In this document: positions 47,457 to 64,000 of the stretch, piece by piece
Position numbering within the stretch: position 1 is the first letter of the stretch
Layout of the letters: every line of letters begins with the position of its first letter
Source of the DNA: Drosophila miranda
Lineage: Eukaryota > Arthropoda > Insecta > Diptera > Drosophilidae
Assembly: GCF_003369915.1 (NCBI RefSeq)
Contig: NC_046673.1
Span: 20,885,718 to 20,949,717, forward strand
Length of the DNA stretch: 64,000 nt
Direction: 5' to 3'
Made by a program: the position numbers and the translations under genes
The notes under the pieces: model-generated
Seen by the model: only the letters and a program-made list of their open reading frames with translations
Told to the model about the DNA's origin: nothing
Databases searched by the model: none

Positions 47457-50406
47457 AGTGCAGGGAATCGATCCGCAATAAAGCCTGATATGATATTTTG
47501 CTGGTGAGAGTGAGACAGAGAGAGACGGAGAACGTCAGAAGAGGGAGATGGAAAAGGAGGAGCGGAGCGTATGCGTATGCGTCAGCATTGAAGATGAAGA
47601 GGATTAGCAGCAGCAGCAGCAGCAGCATGCCGTATATAAACACATACTTTAATTAATAATTCTACGCTACATACCTATTATACACACAAGTTATGTACTA
47701 AATTGCAAGATGGTGAGCGGAGCAGCGGATCAACTTAACTACAAACGAAACAACAACAATGAGTACAGCAAAAGCGACGGCAACCAAGAACCATTACATT
47801 TTTCTAATGCATGCAACAGAAACAGCAGCAGCAATAAGATCAGCAAGCAACAACGTCTATAAATGTTAGTCTTAAGCGATAAAGTTTAGTCCCGTGCATA
47901 TGGTGGGTATGTATATATACAGTATATGCAGTATATATGCATGATTCACGCCATGTGCACGCTTCTATTTGTTAGTTAAGTAAAAAATATATAAACAACA
48001 ACAACAACAAAAATAACAAAAAAGAAACCCAAGAAAAAAGCAAAAAGTTCTACCATTAAGGCATAAAACAGTAAACGAAAAACGGAAACAAAAAAAAGAA
48101 ACAAAACAAAAAAAAAACTCGAAAAACAAAACCAAACAAAAATCGAAAACAAAAACCCTTTAATGACAAAACGTTCCGCGTAGCGCAGGCAGGCAATTTA
48201 TACACAGTTTATATGGCAAACAAAAGCAGAAAATTAAAATAAAACAAAAACAACAAATGAACGAAACGAATAATTAAAGTTATATGCGGAAGAGAACAGC
48301 AGAAGCAGTAACAGCAGCAGCCAGCAACCAGCAACCAGCAGCAGCCAGCAGCAGTAACAAATCTGACAAACGAAATAGAACAGAACAGAACACCAACTAA
48401 GAGTACGGCACGAGAGGCACGTACATACGAAATCAGAGAGGAGAACGAGCAAATCGAGGATAATTAGCAACATTAACAGCAATAAAACAACCTCATATAC
48501 AGAAACGGCAGACTACAAATATACATATATAGGTCTATGTAATTGAAACAAGGAAAGTCCGACTAGAAACCCCATTTTATACCACCACCCCTGGCTCCCG
48601 GGCGCCCGGGCGCCCTGGCGCTCATAATCCAAAAACATAAGCTACAATCCAGAATCCATAATCATGCATGCATGCAACAATTTTAAGCTTGTAATAATCA
48701 TTCGCATTTTAGTGTTTGGTTCTTTGTGTTTGTCCCATTTTTCTCCTTATCTTTTGTCCCTATCAGTTGCTTATCATTTAGAGAAGCCAGGGAAATTCTG
48801 TCCAGTTCGTTGTAGATAATCTCTGTAAAGCGTCGAGAAGTGAAATGAGGAATTTACACATTTCATTTAGTTGTTGCTGTCTGTATTTTGAGTTTTCCGA
48901 GAGGCAAGCGAGAGGCGTTTTTCTTTTATTTTGAATTCCTCCCTATATTTTTTTTTGGTTATTTTACTCTGTTAGCTTTTTTCAATAAATACATAAATAC
49001 ATATATGTTTTTTTTTTTGCATTTTGCAAGAGCTGATGATACGCGTGAGTTGTAAATTAATTTGAAAATAAAGCAAAAAACATTTACATAAGAAATGTGG
49101 CAGCATTCTGTTCGGCGTGGTCTTTTTGTCCTTCCAGTGCGTTTTGGAGTTGAGTTTGATTTCGGAGTGCAGCTGAAGAAACCAGCTCGAGAATCGTTGT
49201 ACATACAAAGAAAATAATCAAATTTCGGTGGCTCTCCGCTGATGTATTCGTCTGTTTGTAATTTGTTTGTTATTTTCGTTTTGGTTTGTGTCCCAGGCAG
49301 ATGGTATGAGTGTCATACTACCATAAAATACCGTACTACCATACACCATATTACCAAAAACTCCAAACAAGCAAAAACCGACTTGAAATGCAAGCTAAAC
49401 CAGAGTTAACCGCGGCAAGCAAATGGAAATAGTAATACAAAATAAATTAAAGTTAAATATACAAGTAAAAGTAACAGTAACAGTAAAGCTAATACAATTT
49501 ATACACCTAACTTTTAGCACTAATACCGTAAGCAGTCAAAGATTTATACTATACGAAAATGGACAGCAATATTTGTAGTTCCGAGAGAGTAAATGAGAAT
49601 CAAGAATCAAGCAAAGCAAGCAAAAGCAAAAGCAAAGCAAAAGCAAAAGCAAAAATCATAGATGATCATAGATGAAAAAACTTACTTAAACGCAGCCTAA
49701 AGGTTCTAAATTAAGGACTTTGATATGCATTTTTAACGCCCAGAAAGACAAAGAATTGTTTAAATTACGATTAGCGCGAAACCAAAACTAAAACAAGAAT
49801 TTATACAGAGCAAGAGTTAGGCATTAACCTACGTTATACGAGTAACAAATCTATATAGATGATATATATACAAAATATACGCTATGGTTAATGGCAGAGC
49901 TGATCGATAAAAAAAATATAACAACAAGCAAACAACAATAAATAGCAATTCTACTTCTTAACAAAACACAAAACATTTTTGAATAAAAACGAAGAAAAGC
50001 AAAAGAAGAAATAAAAGATTAAATAAAAAACTAAGCTATAAATTACCAAGCAATTATAAAACTAGACCTCAAACTAAAACAAATCGTAGGCAAAACAAAT
50101 TTTTACCAATTACCAACAACACCAACTAAATAAGTAACTTACATAACAGCAATTTATATAAATATTTAACAAGTCAACAAATTCAAAGAATCAACATGCA
50201 ACCTAATTAGGAAATCATAAAAAACAAAAAGAAAAAGAAAAACAAAACGAACTCTAAGCAAAGTATAAACCAATTCACCAACCAATACACCATATGATAA
50301 CGAATATATATACATACAGATAAACATATATATATACATATATATATAGGTATATATTTTTTGTTGTTTGAACATTTTGTACGATACGATACGTATATAT
50401 ATATAC

Positions 50407-50441
<35 letters not shown>

Positions 50442-50560
50442 ACTAAATAAATTAACAAATAAAAGAAATTATAATACAACAAAGCAAACCAATTCAGTCT
50501 AACTTAAATCGATAACTTGCATCCTAGCTTTATAGGGTCAGATCAGGATGATATTTCTGC
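47457..50560. other. Low-complexity A-rich region after eIF4H1
   Basis: No gene is recognised. The + strand is strongly A-rich over most of it (runs of AACAACAAC near 47995-48010, AAAAC and AGCAAA arrays near 49615-49650), with several AATAAA words. This fits an extended eIF4H1 3' UTR, but the near signal at 47476 could equally end the message. (TA)n tracts lie near 50395-50440. Confidence 0.45.
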
Positions 50561-51890
50561 TATGACATACTATAAAACGAGAGCCAATAAGTAGTACATT
50601 GCGTTTGGACCAGCAACACCAAGTATAGCAAAATTTGGAGCTCCAAACGGAGCTCTCCCATCACTCTCCATTTCATTTCTTTCTTCCCGCCGGTTGTTAC
50701 TTAAAAATATGTATTTTGTATTCAAATCAGCTCATAACAAATCTTTTCAATCAAGTCAAATAAACCGAAAACAATCCACTCTACGAGACTTTGCAAAAGA
50801 CCAGTATGAGCCATCTGGGACCATTTCGTGGAACATTCTGGGAGGAAATTTCTCTATCCGTTGCGCCCGGAACCCCATTCTACAGTCATCCCACAGTCAG
50901 ATTGTACTCATTAGTAATTGAATTGAATTGAATCTATATATTTATTTATCTTTAAATGGACAGTGAAAAATGTATAGAATTAGAATTACATCACTTGAGA
51001 AAGGCTGGACAGATTTGGCTCAAATTTGGTTTCAGTTGTACAGATGTGTGTGAAAAACCATCCACGATCGCGAAAAAATGGTTTCTCTTATAGAAGAAAA
51101 TCTCAGCCGTACAGAACTAAAACTACAATAGTACTTAGTAGTACAGTAGTACTACTTAAAGATCCATTTCCAGATCAGTTCCAGGCTCGAGATACTCCAT
51201 CGAAGAAAGAATCAATTGAGTTATTTGTTTGACTAGTGCCTGCTAATAAACGTCTCGTTATAATCTCAGGCAAGAGGATAATCTAAAGTGCAAATGCAAA
51301 TAAAAAGATACGTGCCTATCTTTCACAGGTTCGCGCTGCACAATTACCACCTCAGGTTCGACCAGTAGACTTGAATCGGGCTGCTTTTGAAAACGTTTCC
51401 GCAATCGGTTACAAAGATCTTCGCTGCGTTGATGTGGACAATCATCTGTTGATATATCGCCACTGAAGGACTGAAGGAAATGCCGCAAATATCGATTGTC
51501 CCCCAGGTACTTCTATTGGAAGCCCGCGCCACATGTCGGAGTACGCTCAAAGTTCGCCGGATCCGCTAGTACATATATCATTACTAATTCCAGTCGTCTC
51601 TATGGGGGACGAGTATATTGAAGAGGTATCTATATACTTACTATTATTCGAGTAGGTACTACCACAAATTTTCTAGATCTGTAGGACTTCGCTAGATCTA
51701 TTGAACTGGCCTTCATGGATGTGTTAAAAAGGGCTGTCGCAACTTTCTTCCCAATTTCTTTGGAGTTTAGGTTCCGGTTTAACCTCTTGTCTATCACCTA
51801 CCGTTCGCCAATGGTACTGTTGCTGAAGGAGAGCCTGATTGAGGGGTGGAACTTTTGAGTAAAAACACAAATTAATTTTTCATTTGCATA
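50561..51890. other. Compositionally different block with protein-like fragments, origin unknown
   Basis: This stretch lacks the homopolymer runs of its neighbours. It contains short protein-like pieces: MSHLGPFRGTFWEEISLSVA (+, near 50805-50865), DLCNRLRKRFQKQPDSSLLV (-, near 51340-51420), and MDVLKRAVATFFPISLEFRF (+, near 51717-51776). Frames are broken between them and no family is recognised. A relic insertion or decayed gene is the simplest reading. Confidence 0.3.
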
Positions 51891-53765
51891 ACAAATTCAA
51901 TTAAATCTCATTTTATTTCAGTTTTGTTTGTTTGTTTGTTTTTTTTTTGTATTTTTTTTTTACAATTTATTAAGCTAAAGTGTGAAAAAATTTCGCTTTA
52001 ATTTATGTATATATATATTTGTATATATATATATATTGTTTTTGGTTTTGTTTTCTTTCTTTTTCATTTATTACATTACAATATTTGTTGGTTGCCCATT
52101 TATTAATTAAGTTTACTTTCGGTTTGCTTTATTATAAATTGATTTTGTCGTTTTCCCTTTGTTATAAATTATACATTAATATGCAACTTGTTTGGAGAAC
52201 TAAAAAAGCGTTAATTATTTATATTTAATGAAAATAAAAATTGTTTATCTTTAAGACCTGTTTATTCGGGCTTCTTTTTTTTGTTTTTGTTTGTCTCTTG
52301 TTTTTCCTTGCTTCCGTTATGTATTAGTTAATATTTTTACATTTAGATGTTATTGTGCAGTTTTGGTTTCCTCATTTCTTGATTTTTGTTTTTCTTCGGG
52401 TATCGGCTTCGTACGTTTTTTTTTTTTAATTTCGAATTAACTAATTATAATTCAATTTCTTTTGCGTAATAAACTAATTCAGGCGTTTGTTTTATTTGGT
52501 TTTCTTTTTGTTAAATACTTTAATCGAATATATCTAATACACACACATATATATATATATATATGTATATAATATATATATATATATACACACATATATA
52601 TCTTTATAAAAACAATCTCTGTCTGTCTGTGTGTGTTCGAGTGTTTTCCTTAATTTTTTTTTTACTTTAATAAAAATGAATACATACAAAAATTGTTGTT
52701 CTGATTCATTTATCCACTCTACTCTCATTTTTCTTATAAAAAAAAAAACAAAAAAAAAACCGTGGTATTTGCTGTAGTTTTTGTAAATACTCGTATTTCG
52801 TCGAAAAATCGATAACAAGAGGCTTAACTTTGATCGAGTATCGAATGTGTGGCCACGAAAACATTTAGATGTATGACAGCATTTTTTCATTCATTTCGTA
52901 TTTGTATTATTTTGCAAGAATTATTTTGTTTTAAGAATATTTCAAATACAATTTAATTTTCCGTTAAAAAAAATAAAAAAAAAACAAAATGCACATCGTG
53001 TCTCTGTAGGTGTGTATATCTGTATGTGTATGTGTGTGTATGTCTGTTGGTCAAGCAAATGGACAAAGTGTTATACTACCACATACTGCTATACGGATAC
53101 ATAAATATACTCATATACATGTTTATATACATATATATATGCATATGTTTATGTATATTTGTATATATGTATATATATACAGTCGATCTGTTTTTTTAGT
53201 AGAAAAGTGGCGGGTGTCATAATTTCTTGTAGCATTTCTGTAATCTTAGCTTTTTCTTTTTAGCTGCATTTACTTTATCGCACATACATACATATATAAC
53301 CTTTGTATGTGTATATACTATGTGTATGTGAAAATCATTATCTTCTTCTAAGGGAGAATCATCTGTGAGTGAGTCTGTGTGTCTGTTTGTGGCGTATGAT
53401 TGGGTTTGGTTGTTCTACAGCCAGTTCTGAACCACTAAGAATTTGTAGCCGGGGAAGTTGCTATCAAATAGAGTTGCTCGACAACGGCTGGACTTTGTTC
53501 GGACTTGTACTTGTACATTTTTGAGTCAATGAAGAAGTAGCTGGGTAACCAAAATGCAGTCCATAAAGGATATTTTCCTAATAAAATGTCAAATAAGCCT
53601 GCACACGCGTCACTTTGGACGTCAGAGCGCCTCTCTATGCGCTTCTCAAACCGCTCGCCTAGGCCAGGGCGTGCTCTGCCTGCGTGCGCGTGCGCACGTC
53701 TGTCTGCACAAGCCAGAGAGAGTGAGATAGAGATAGAAAGTTATATGTGGCTATTTCCGTGTCCG

Positions 53766-53812
<47 letters not shown>

Positions 53813-56800
53813 GTGATAGAGTCAGACAGCTAGGCAGATGTAGGCATATGGCAGGCATGTATAAAGTCTTTACAAAGACATCATCAGTTGCTTCGGTTTC
53901 TCACTAATAATTTACGACAATTTATTAATTTCATATTTTTGTCTCGTTTGCTTAAACTGTATTTGTATAAAAAAAATATGCTAACGGTGCCTGTGTCGCT
54001 TCATCTTCATAATAATAATCGTCATTATCTTTAGCTTTAGGTTTATCGTCGTCATTTAATTTGTTTCTTTGGTTTTTGGTTTAGCTATTGCTCTAGTTAA
54101 GACTTGCTTCAAAATTTATATTTAAATTACTCTTTTAGTATTATGCATGTATCCTTATCCATTTTCCTTAGCTTGCTTGCTTGCTGGCGATGCGCATTTT
54201 GGTGTATAAATATAAATACAATTTTCGTCTACCATTTCTCGAGTCTATTGTGGGGTTCGCTTTCATTTTTTACAATACAAGCCGCAGGACCTCTTGGCAT
54301 GGCTTGGTGTTTGCTATGTGTTCGGAAGGGGGTAGATACATACATACACATGCATATATGTACATATATGGGGCGTGGGGGAGGATCTGCTGGGGGCGCA
54401 TGTAAAAGCAGCATGGCAATTTGTGGCTCTGTCTATACAATAGCTTTGGATGCAATTGTCATTATTGGCTATCATTATATACTCGTATATGTAAATTTTC
54501 TTTGTTAAATAATTCTCATTTTCTTCAGTCTGTTTTTGGTTTTTCTGGTTTTGTTTTTTAATATTTTTTTTTGTTTCTTTTGTATTTTTCGTGTTCTCAA
54601 CAGGCTTCATATATAAATTGCTATTAACTCTTGCTCTCAATAAAAATTGCAAATACTTCGCTGGATGGCAACTTTCATAATTGTGTTCTTGTGTTTTTGT
54701 TTTTGTTTTTGTTTTTTTCTTTCTTTTTTGGTTTGGTTTTGGTTTTGGTTTTAGGCTTGGCTCCATTTCTGTTTCTCTGCTGCTTGGCTGGTTGTCTGTC
54801 TCTGTCTCAGAATTAGTATCAGTATGTGTCTGTGTCTGTATATTTATGCAACATATATTGTAATCTGGACTCATGAGCAAAAGAAAACCGTACCCAGTGT
54901 AAAGAAATCAAGGATGTACGAGGATGTACGATTCGTGTCTCTCTGTGTGTCTGTCTATATATGTATATGCATGTATGCATGTGTGATGTGTGTGTGTGTG
55001 TGTGTATGTGTATGCACTCTATGCTCGACTAAAGATTTCGAATTTTTTTATGTTGAGTATCTAATTGCAGTAATTGTTCGTATTTGTTGGTTTACCTCCT
55101 ACTCGCCTGCATCTTATTATTTGAATTTCAATAGCTATGCATAATAACTGGCTGATTTACATTTAAATGTTTTTTTGGTTTTTTTTTTTACAGTTCGTTT
55201 TCGGTTTTCTTATTTTTTTTGTTTGTTTGTTAATTTTCTTTTTCTATTTTTTATTTACTTTGAATTTCATTTGCTATGCTTCGTTTGATTTTGTTTTATT
55301 TTTTTAAAGGTTTTTTTTTGCGATTTTTTTATTTGTAAAATTTTTTGTTTTCGCTTTTGTATAATTATAATTTTAATATATTTTCTATTTTCCGTTTTAA
55401 TTATGTAATTAACTAGACTTATGTAATATATTACAAATGTACGAGTATAAAGCTAAAGTTGTTGTCCATCTTGGTTTTGGTTTTTAATATTTAGTGAGTT
55501 AACAAAAAAAGGATTTCATTATATAACTAATATAGAAATTTCCACGCTTTGATTTTTGAGGTGTATCTAAAAAAAATGTTTTATTCTTCTTATGTTTGTT
55601 TTTGTTTTGTTAGCTTGTTGCATTTCGTATTTGCATCTGTCTGTCTGTTTACTTTGCGCCGACAATGGGCGGCTACAGAAACGAGTCACTCGCTGCAGGC
55701 TTTCTCGCTGTTTCCATTCGATTGCTGCGATCGATATCAATCGATTTCAAGCGATTGACGGCGCAAAATACGTGTCTGCTTTCATGCTTCCGGTGTGTGA
55801 CAGTGTGTGACAGTGTTTCTGTGTGTGTGTGTGTGTTTGTGGTATTGCTCTAAAATTTGTTAGAAATTGATATTCGCTTTATTGTTATCATGTTTTTTGT
55901 TTGTTTGTTGCGTTGTGACTTTCTTCAGCAGCACAAAATATGCAGTTGATTTGTATTATAATTATTAGTTCTTAGTTTTTCGTTTGTCATCTTGTTTTTT
56001 GTTTTTGTTTTTGTTTTGTTTTTTTGTTTTTCTGGTTTTTTCTTTCATAGGCATATTGTATATGTGTATAATAACTTTATTCTGTCTAATGGCAATGATG
56101 CGCGTGTTGCTTCGAACGTAACCTCGGCACAAAAAATATGTTTACACGTATGCTAAAAATATGAAATAGATCTTCTATATTCTTCTATATATTCTCATCC
56201 TCAACGCTTGTTGTTCCTAACTCGACTTGTACTTGGTTATTCAACTCTTCGAACTTTTTCGAACTTTTCGATTTCCGTTTCCGTTTCCCTTTCCGCTCTG
56301 TTTGAACTTCCATTTTGCTAAAAATTCATTTTTCTTTCTTTCACATTCTCTCAAGCGCTCAGTTCATCCTCGGCTTTTTATTAATGTAAATTTACAAGAT
56401 TATTATATGCGATAGCTTCTGACTATCTTCTTCTTTTTCCATCGTTTTTTTTGTGGTTTGCATAAGCTTCATTGGTGGCTGTTGTTGTTGCGCTGCTGTC
56501 GCTTTTATTGCAGATGATGTTCTTCACACATTTATAGAACAATATCTCGAAGTAAATATCATTATTATAATAGATGGTTTTTGGTTTTTCATCATTATTA
56601 TCATAATTTTCGTTTGATTTGTTTCGTTTTTGTTTTTTGTTTTTGTTTGTTTTTTGTTTTATTTAATCTCGCCCCGCCCCTCGTTTATAACAGTGCACTC
56701 AGTATAAGTAGAAATATTATTTGCATTTGTTTCATTATCATTAGGTTTTCCTTTAGCTTATGCAGTTTGCTCGGAATTGCCAAACTTAATTTTCTGTTAT

Positions 56801-59800
56801 CAGTTGGTTATCGCTTGCGTTTCTTTCTTTCTTTCATGTGTTCTATTATTTATCGTTGTGGGTATTCGTATTATAAGTCAAACAGCCAACAAAATGTATA
56901 ATAATGAAGCTACATTCAAGTCGTTACAAAATTGGCAATTGGCATCAAGCGTCAACTCAATGTGGTGGGTGGCGGGGAGGGACTTTTGGACTCTTGGACT
57001 CTGGGGAATTGGGCCTAGAGAAGCTGGGGGACTAGGGATACGGGATTCGGGCGGTCATGAAGGCGTCAAACAAAGATCCGCTATGTTAAAACCAAAGGAG
57101 GAGTCTGTTCGAGTCGGGTTCGGGCTTAGGTTTTGGGTTTGGTTTTGGGTTTGGGTTGGACTTCATTGAAAAAGCTCTTTTAAAAGCGTGCGCAAAACAA
57201 AAAATACAAAATCTTTGGACTTTAAGGCATTGCTTAAACTGGTCCCCATAATGTCCATATGTTAATTACTTTTACTTTCTGTCTGCATTAGCATTACGTT
57301 TGCATTTGGGTTAGGTTGCATTTGAACTTTTTGATTTACGTGTGTTTTTTCCTTTTTTTTTCAAATATGGAACGCTTTAGTGTTGGTAAAGTGTTGCGTG
57401 GTTTGGTTTGTGTGTGATTTTTCCATCATACAATCGATTGGTGAAAGTTCATTCGATACCAAGTGGCCTACCAAACGGTTAGCTACAGGTACAGTCACAC
57501 AACTGTTTTAACTGTCTGCTGCTTCCGTTTGTAAAGTGTCGGTAAGGTGGCATTTGATATCAAGAAACTATACAAGTGTGATGGAATCGGTCAACTATTA
57601 ATGAAAACTATGTGGAAACTATAGGGAAATATGCAAGACTCAGAATTTCGTATTTGTGGTTTTGCCTGATGGTGATTTTGTCAATTCAATTTTGTACGAT
57701 GCTTGTTCGCTTTCTAGACTATAATTAGTTCCATAGGGTGTGGGTGGTTGAGTGATTGGGTGGTTGGGTGGTTGGGTGTGGGAATTAGAACAAGATCCGC
57801 ATTTCTATTTGGTATTCGATTCAACAGATACTTAGTTCGAAGTCAGGCAGTGTGTAAAAGCATGGTTCGTATAGTTCTTTCAATATGTGACGGACATCGA
57901 TTGAGAGTAAGTCAGCGAGAAGAGAGTCGCCATTCGAAGGGTGGTTCTCCAGATACGATTTCTATCTCTGGGGCTGGTGAAGAATCTATGTATGTGTGAG
58001 TATATCTCGGGGTGTGGACTGGTATTGTCTAAACATGAAAAAGCTCATTTTCTCCAAAGTTTTCACTTTTCCCTACCAAAAGCAAAGCATTTACATGTGT
58101 GTGTGTCTGTGTGTGTGTGTGTTTGTGTGTGTGTTCTATGTGTGTCTAAGTGTGGGTGCATGTGTGTATGTGCGCAATGGAACCTCACTTTATTAACTTT
58201 ATTTTGTGGCATTACTCGAGTCAGATCCTCATCCATGGCAGATGGCAGGGTACATTTAGATAGTTCATCGTTATTGCTATTATAATCGTAATCGTAATCG
58301 CAATCGAAATCGCCTATCGCTTGCTTGTTAATAGAGAACTAAATACAGAGGCATACAGGAGCAAAAAGGCATGGCTATTAAATAAAACGAGACAGAGAGA
58401 GAGAGAGAGAGAAATCAAAAAAACCAAAGGCGGTAAAGCAGCTAATTCAAACAAAGCTTAGCTTGGCATAATTTGGCGCAAATGAAGGGTACATTTCCTA
58501 CTGTATTGATTGGTTTTGTTTGGTTTTTGTTTTTGGTTTGGTTTAGATTTTCCTTCCTCCAATTGATTGCTGTGCCGCGGTTTGTGGCAAATAACACGAA
58601 AGGGGAAATAGGGGAAGCGAATGAGACTGCAAATGCGAATGGCATGCCACTGAAGTTTCGGGGCTAAAACTTTGTTTGAATTCAATATCGTAATCGTATT
58701 GTATTTAAATTAGTTATGTTACAATTACATATAATATATATTTTCGTTTGGTATTTACTGGCTTTGATTTTGTTTTAATTTCGCTTTTTGTTGTTCGTTT
58801 TTCGTTTTGTTTTTTCTTGTTTTTTTTTTACGATTTTCGTTCGTTTACTTGTAGATTAGGAAGTAAAAAAGAAGAAGAATGTGAAAAATAGAGCACATTG
58901 AAATTAAAACCTCTTAACATTTGTTTTATTCAGTTTTTGCATTTCAATTATTGTTTTTTGTTTTGGTTTTTGTGTGCTTTGTCCCGTGTTTTGTATACAC
59001 TTTTTGCTCACTTTGTTCCTTCCATCCCCAGACGGAGGTGGGTCCTAACTTTCATTTACTTTCACATACAACTCTGTGTTGTTCCACCTGGTATTGTTCG
59101 TTTCGTTTTAAGCACTTTTAAGGATCCTTTGATCCTCCACTACGTGTTTTCCATACACTTGCTCCTTCATTGTTTTTGTTTGTTACTCAAATCTGAATTT
59201 CAAAATATTTGGGTTTTTTTTATAGGGTTTGGTTTTCTTCCACTTCCATTGGCTCCATGCGCCCCAACTCCAAGATTTTCATTGGTATTGTTCTTGTTGT
59301 GTGTCAGTATGCGTGTGTGTGAGTGTCAGTGTGTGTGTGTGTGCTGGACATAACCTCAACAATGCAGCAATGCCAACTTGTCTCCTGCTTTCCACATTTG
59401 TATTTTCGTATGTGTATGTATATGTATGCATTTCTGTGTGAGTGATGTGGGTGGGTGGGCTGTTGGTTGGTATGTTGGTGTATGTATCTGTGTGTGGCTT
59501 GTGTGTGAGATGTATGCTTTAAACTTTTGTGATTTTCTTTGCTAATTGCCGCTACGCCTGCCTATGCAACTGTCCTACCGATTATTGGGCGATAGTTATC
59601 CGCTCTGCTGTAACCGAACTGCAAACGAAATGTGTTATCGATAGGCGCACGATCGCGTTGCGCTGCGTTGCGTTTCAGTGCTGTTTCTATCGGCGCCGCG
59701 AAATGTCAACTCTCTCTTATACTCTCTGTTTCTGTTTCTGCTTCTGCGTCTGTGTGGGTGTGTGTTTTTTTTGTTGGTTCTACTTTTTGTCGCTATATAT

Positions 59801-61017
59801 TCGTATTCGTATTTGTTTTTGTTTTATTTTGTATTGCTTTTGATGGCAGTTCAGGCGGTTGTTGTTTCTTTAATTTTCTTCATTTGGTGTTTTCTTCTTT
59901 ATTTGAACTCTACTAGTTGCTGTTTTTCCTTTGGGTGTTTCGCTTTTGCTTTTGATCTAATCCCGTTTGGTTTAATTCATTTGGTTTTTCGTTAATTGGA
60001 TAAAATGTATAATACAAACTATGCAGTTATGTAGGTAATTTGGTGTCCTTTCTCTCTAGAATTAGTTAACAAAGTTCATGGATGTACTTTGGTTACATAA
60101 AACGTTGCTTTTGTGTGGAAGGGGGGGTTGTTGTTGTGGTTGTTGGGGAAATGTTTCCTACTGCTTCTATATTTCTTCTCCTGCTGCGTATTACTCCTCC
60201 TGCACATGTCACTCATACTCTTTACTGGCTCTGTTCTTCATACTTGTTTTTATGGGTTTTGTTTTTTGTTTCAGTTAAATCAAGCGTGTGAAATTTGTCT
60301 TGGATAGAAAGTGAAATCGATCTTCTCCATAGTGCTTTCGCAGTACTATTTCCTCCTACCAGCAAAAACAGTCCTTAAAAATTGTTCGCTTCTCGGTTCT
60401 ATGGGAATCGGAATGGGAATGGATACTATATACTATATTATATATTCAGGGTCTGTCTGTGTTAACTTATGTGGTATGCTTGTTTGGTGTTCATTTCCAT
60501 TCTTATTAGTCATTTTTGTAATTTTTTGGTTGGATTCTTCTTTGGTTCTACTTGGGCCAATGGGGTTATAAGTATTTGATTTGTGGTTTTTGTTGGTTTT
60601 TTAGGGGGAAATTGCCTCTAATCTAATGAATTACTACGAGCTGCTTACAAAATATTTAGACATTTTGGTTTAGCTTAAATATGATTGTTGTTTGGGTTGT
60701 TGTTGTTGGTTGCTGTTGGTTGTTGACTCGGAACTGATGGAACTCAAATTTTAGCTGATGTTTGTTGGTGTTTTCTTGTTGTTGTTGCACTTTTTATAGC
60801 AGAAAATTATGCTTGTTGTTGTTAGCTCACTGTTGTTGTTGTTGTTGTTGTTGTTGTTGATGCTGTTGTTGTTGTTCTTCTTCTTATTTTTCTTCCTGTT
60901 GCTGTTGTTGCAGTTGCAGTTGCAAGTGGCACATGATGTTGTTGCTGTTGTTGTTGCGCCACCATTGCACTGCACCTAATACTCGCGTGCATCTTGGAGG
61001 GGGGGGCGAGGCCTGGC
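51891..61017 (-). other. Probable long para 3' UTR and flanking DNA
   Basis: About 9 kb without a recognisable gene. The + strand is T-rich and TG-rich throughout, so the para sense strand is A-rich. Microsatellites include TG at 53768-53815, 54983-55003, 55814-55837, 58096-58132 and 59325-59342, GA at 58393-58412, and TTG at 60828-60860. Uniform composition up to the para stop suggests a long 3' UTR, as is common for neuronal channel genes, but no single poly(A) site stands out. Confidence 0.4.

Positions 61018-64000
<2,983 letters not shown>

Noticed and set aside
53000-60300. Numerous hydrophobic-looking + strand frames
   Set aside because: T-rich low-complexity DNA translates into Phe/Leu/Val/Cys runs that mimic membrane proteins; no conserved motif was found.

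Overview
This is a stretch of fruit-fly (Drosophila) nuclear DNA, almost certainly from the X chromosome (Muller element A). The evidence is the gene set itself: Usp7, Tango4, an LSM12 gene, Chrac-16, regucalcin, hangover (hang), a CDC50/TMEM30 gene, rngo, eIF2alpha, eIF4H1 and the 3' end of the sodium-channel gene para. From memory all are X-linked in D. melanogaster, but not as one neighbouring block, so this is another species with shuffled gene order. An obscura-group fly is a guess. Introns are mostly short, with GT..AG ends and phase-consistent joins. DRE (TATCGAT) and Motif 1 (TGGTCACACT) promoter words are frequent.

Layout. 1-5.2 kb: C-terminal part of Usp7 (+), with its last codons and 3' UTR duplicated in tandem. 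5.2-8.2 kb: Tango4 (-) and Lsm12 (-). 8.2-9.5 kb: divergent promoter region. 9.5-10.3 kb: Chrac-16 (+) with a duplicated 3' end. 10.6-12.6 kb: regucalcin (-), with two alternative promoters visible. 13.4-15.8 kb: two families of AT-rich tandem repeats, the second carrying a Motif 1 promoter word in each unit and running up to the hang start. 15.8-31 kb: hang (+), seven coding exons, a 5.75 kb first intron, and a second intron that stays open in frame for 379 codons. 31.2-34.8 kb: a gene-poor block of two long inverted repeats, one made of lodestar/TTF2-like helicase sequence and one of Sen1/senataxin-like helicase sequence, followed by a 308-bp tandem repeat. 36-47.5 kb: compact housekeeping cluster CDC50 (-), rngo (+), eIF2alpha (-), eIF4H1 (+), arranged as two divergent pairs. 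47.5-61 kb: no gene recognised; very low-complexity DNA, A-rich on + to about 50.5 kb and T-rich on + from about 51.9 kb, which fits the long 3' UTRs of the two convergent genes eIF4H1 and para. 61-64 kb: last two coding exons of para (-).

The most interesting part is 31.5-33.7 kb. Two adjacent inverted repeats carry degraded but still highly similar copies of parts of two helicase genes. By architecture they look like hairpin-RNA (endo-siRNA) loci, and both apparent parent genes act in RNA polymerase II transcription termination. That is inference from sequence alone; small-RNA data would decide it. Exon coordinates were worked out by hand from splice signals and reading phase and may be off by a base in places.
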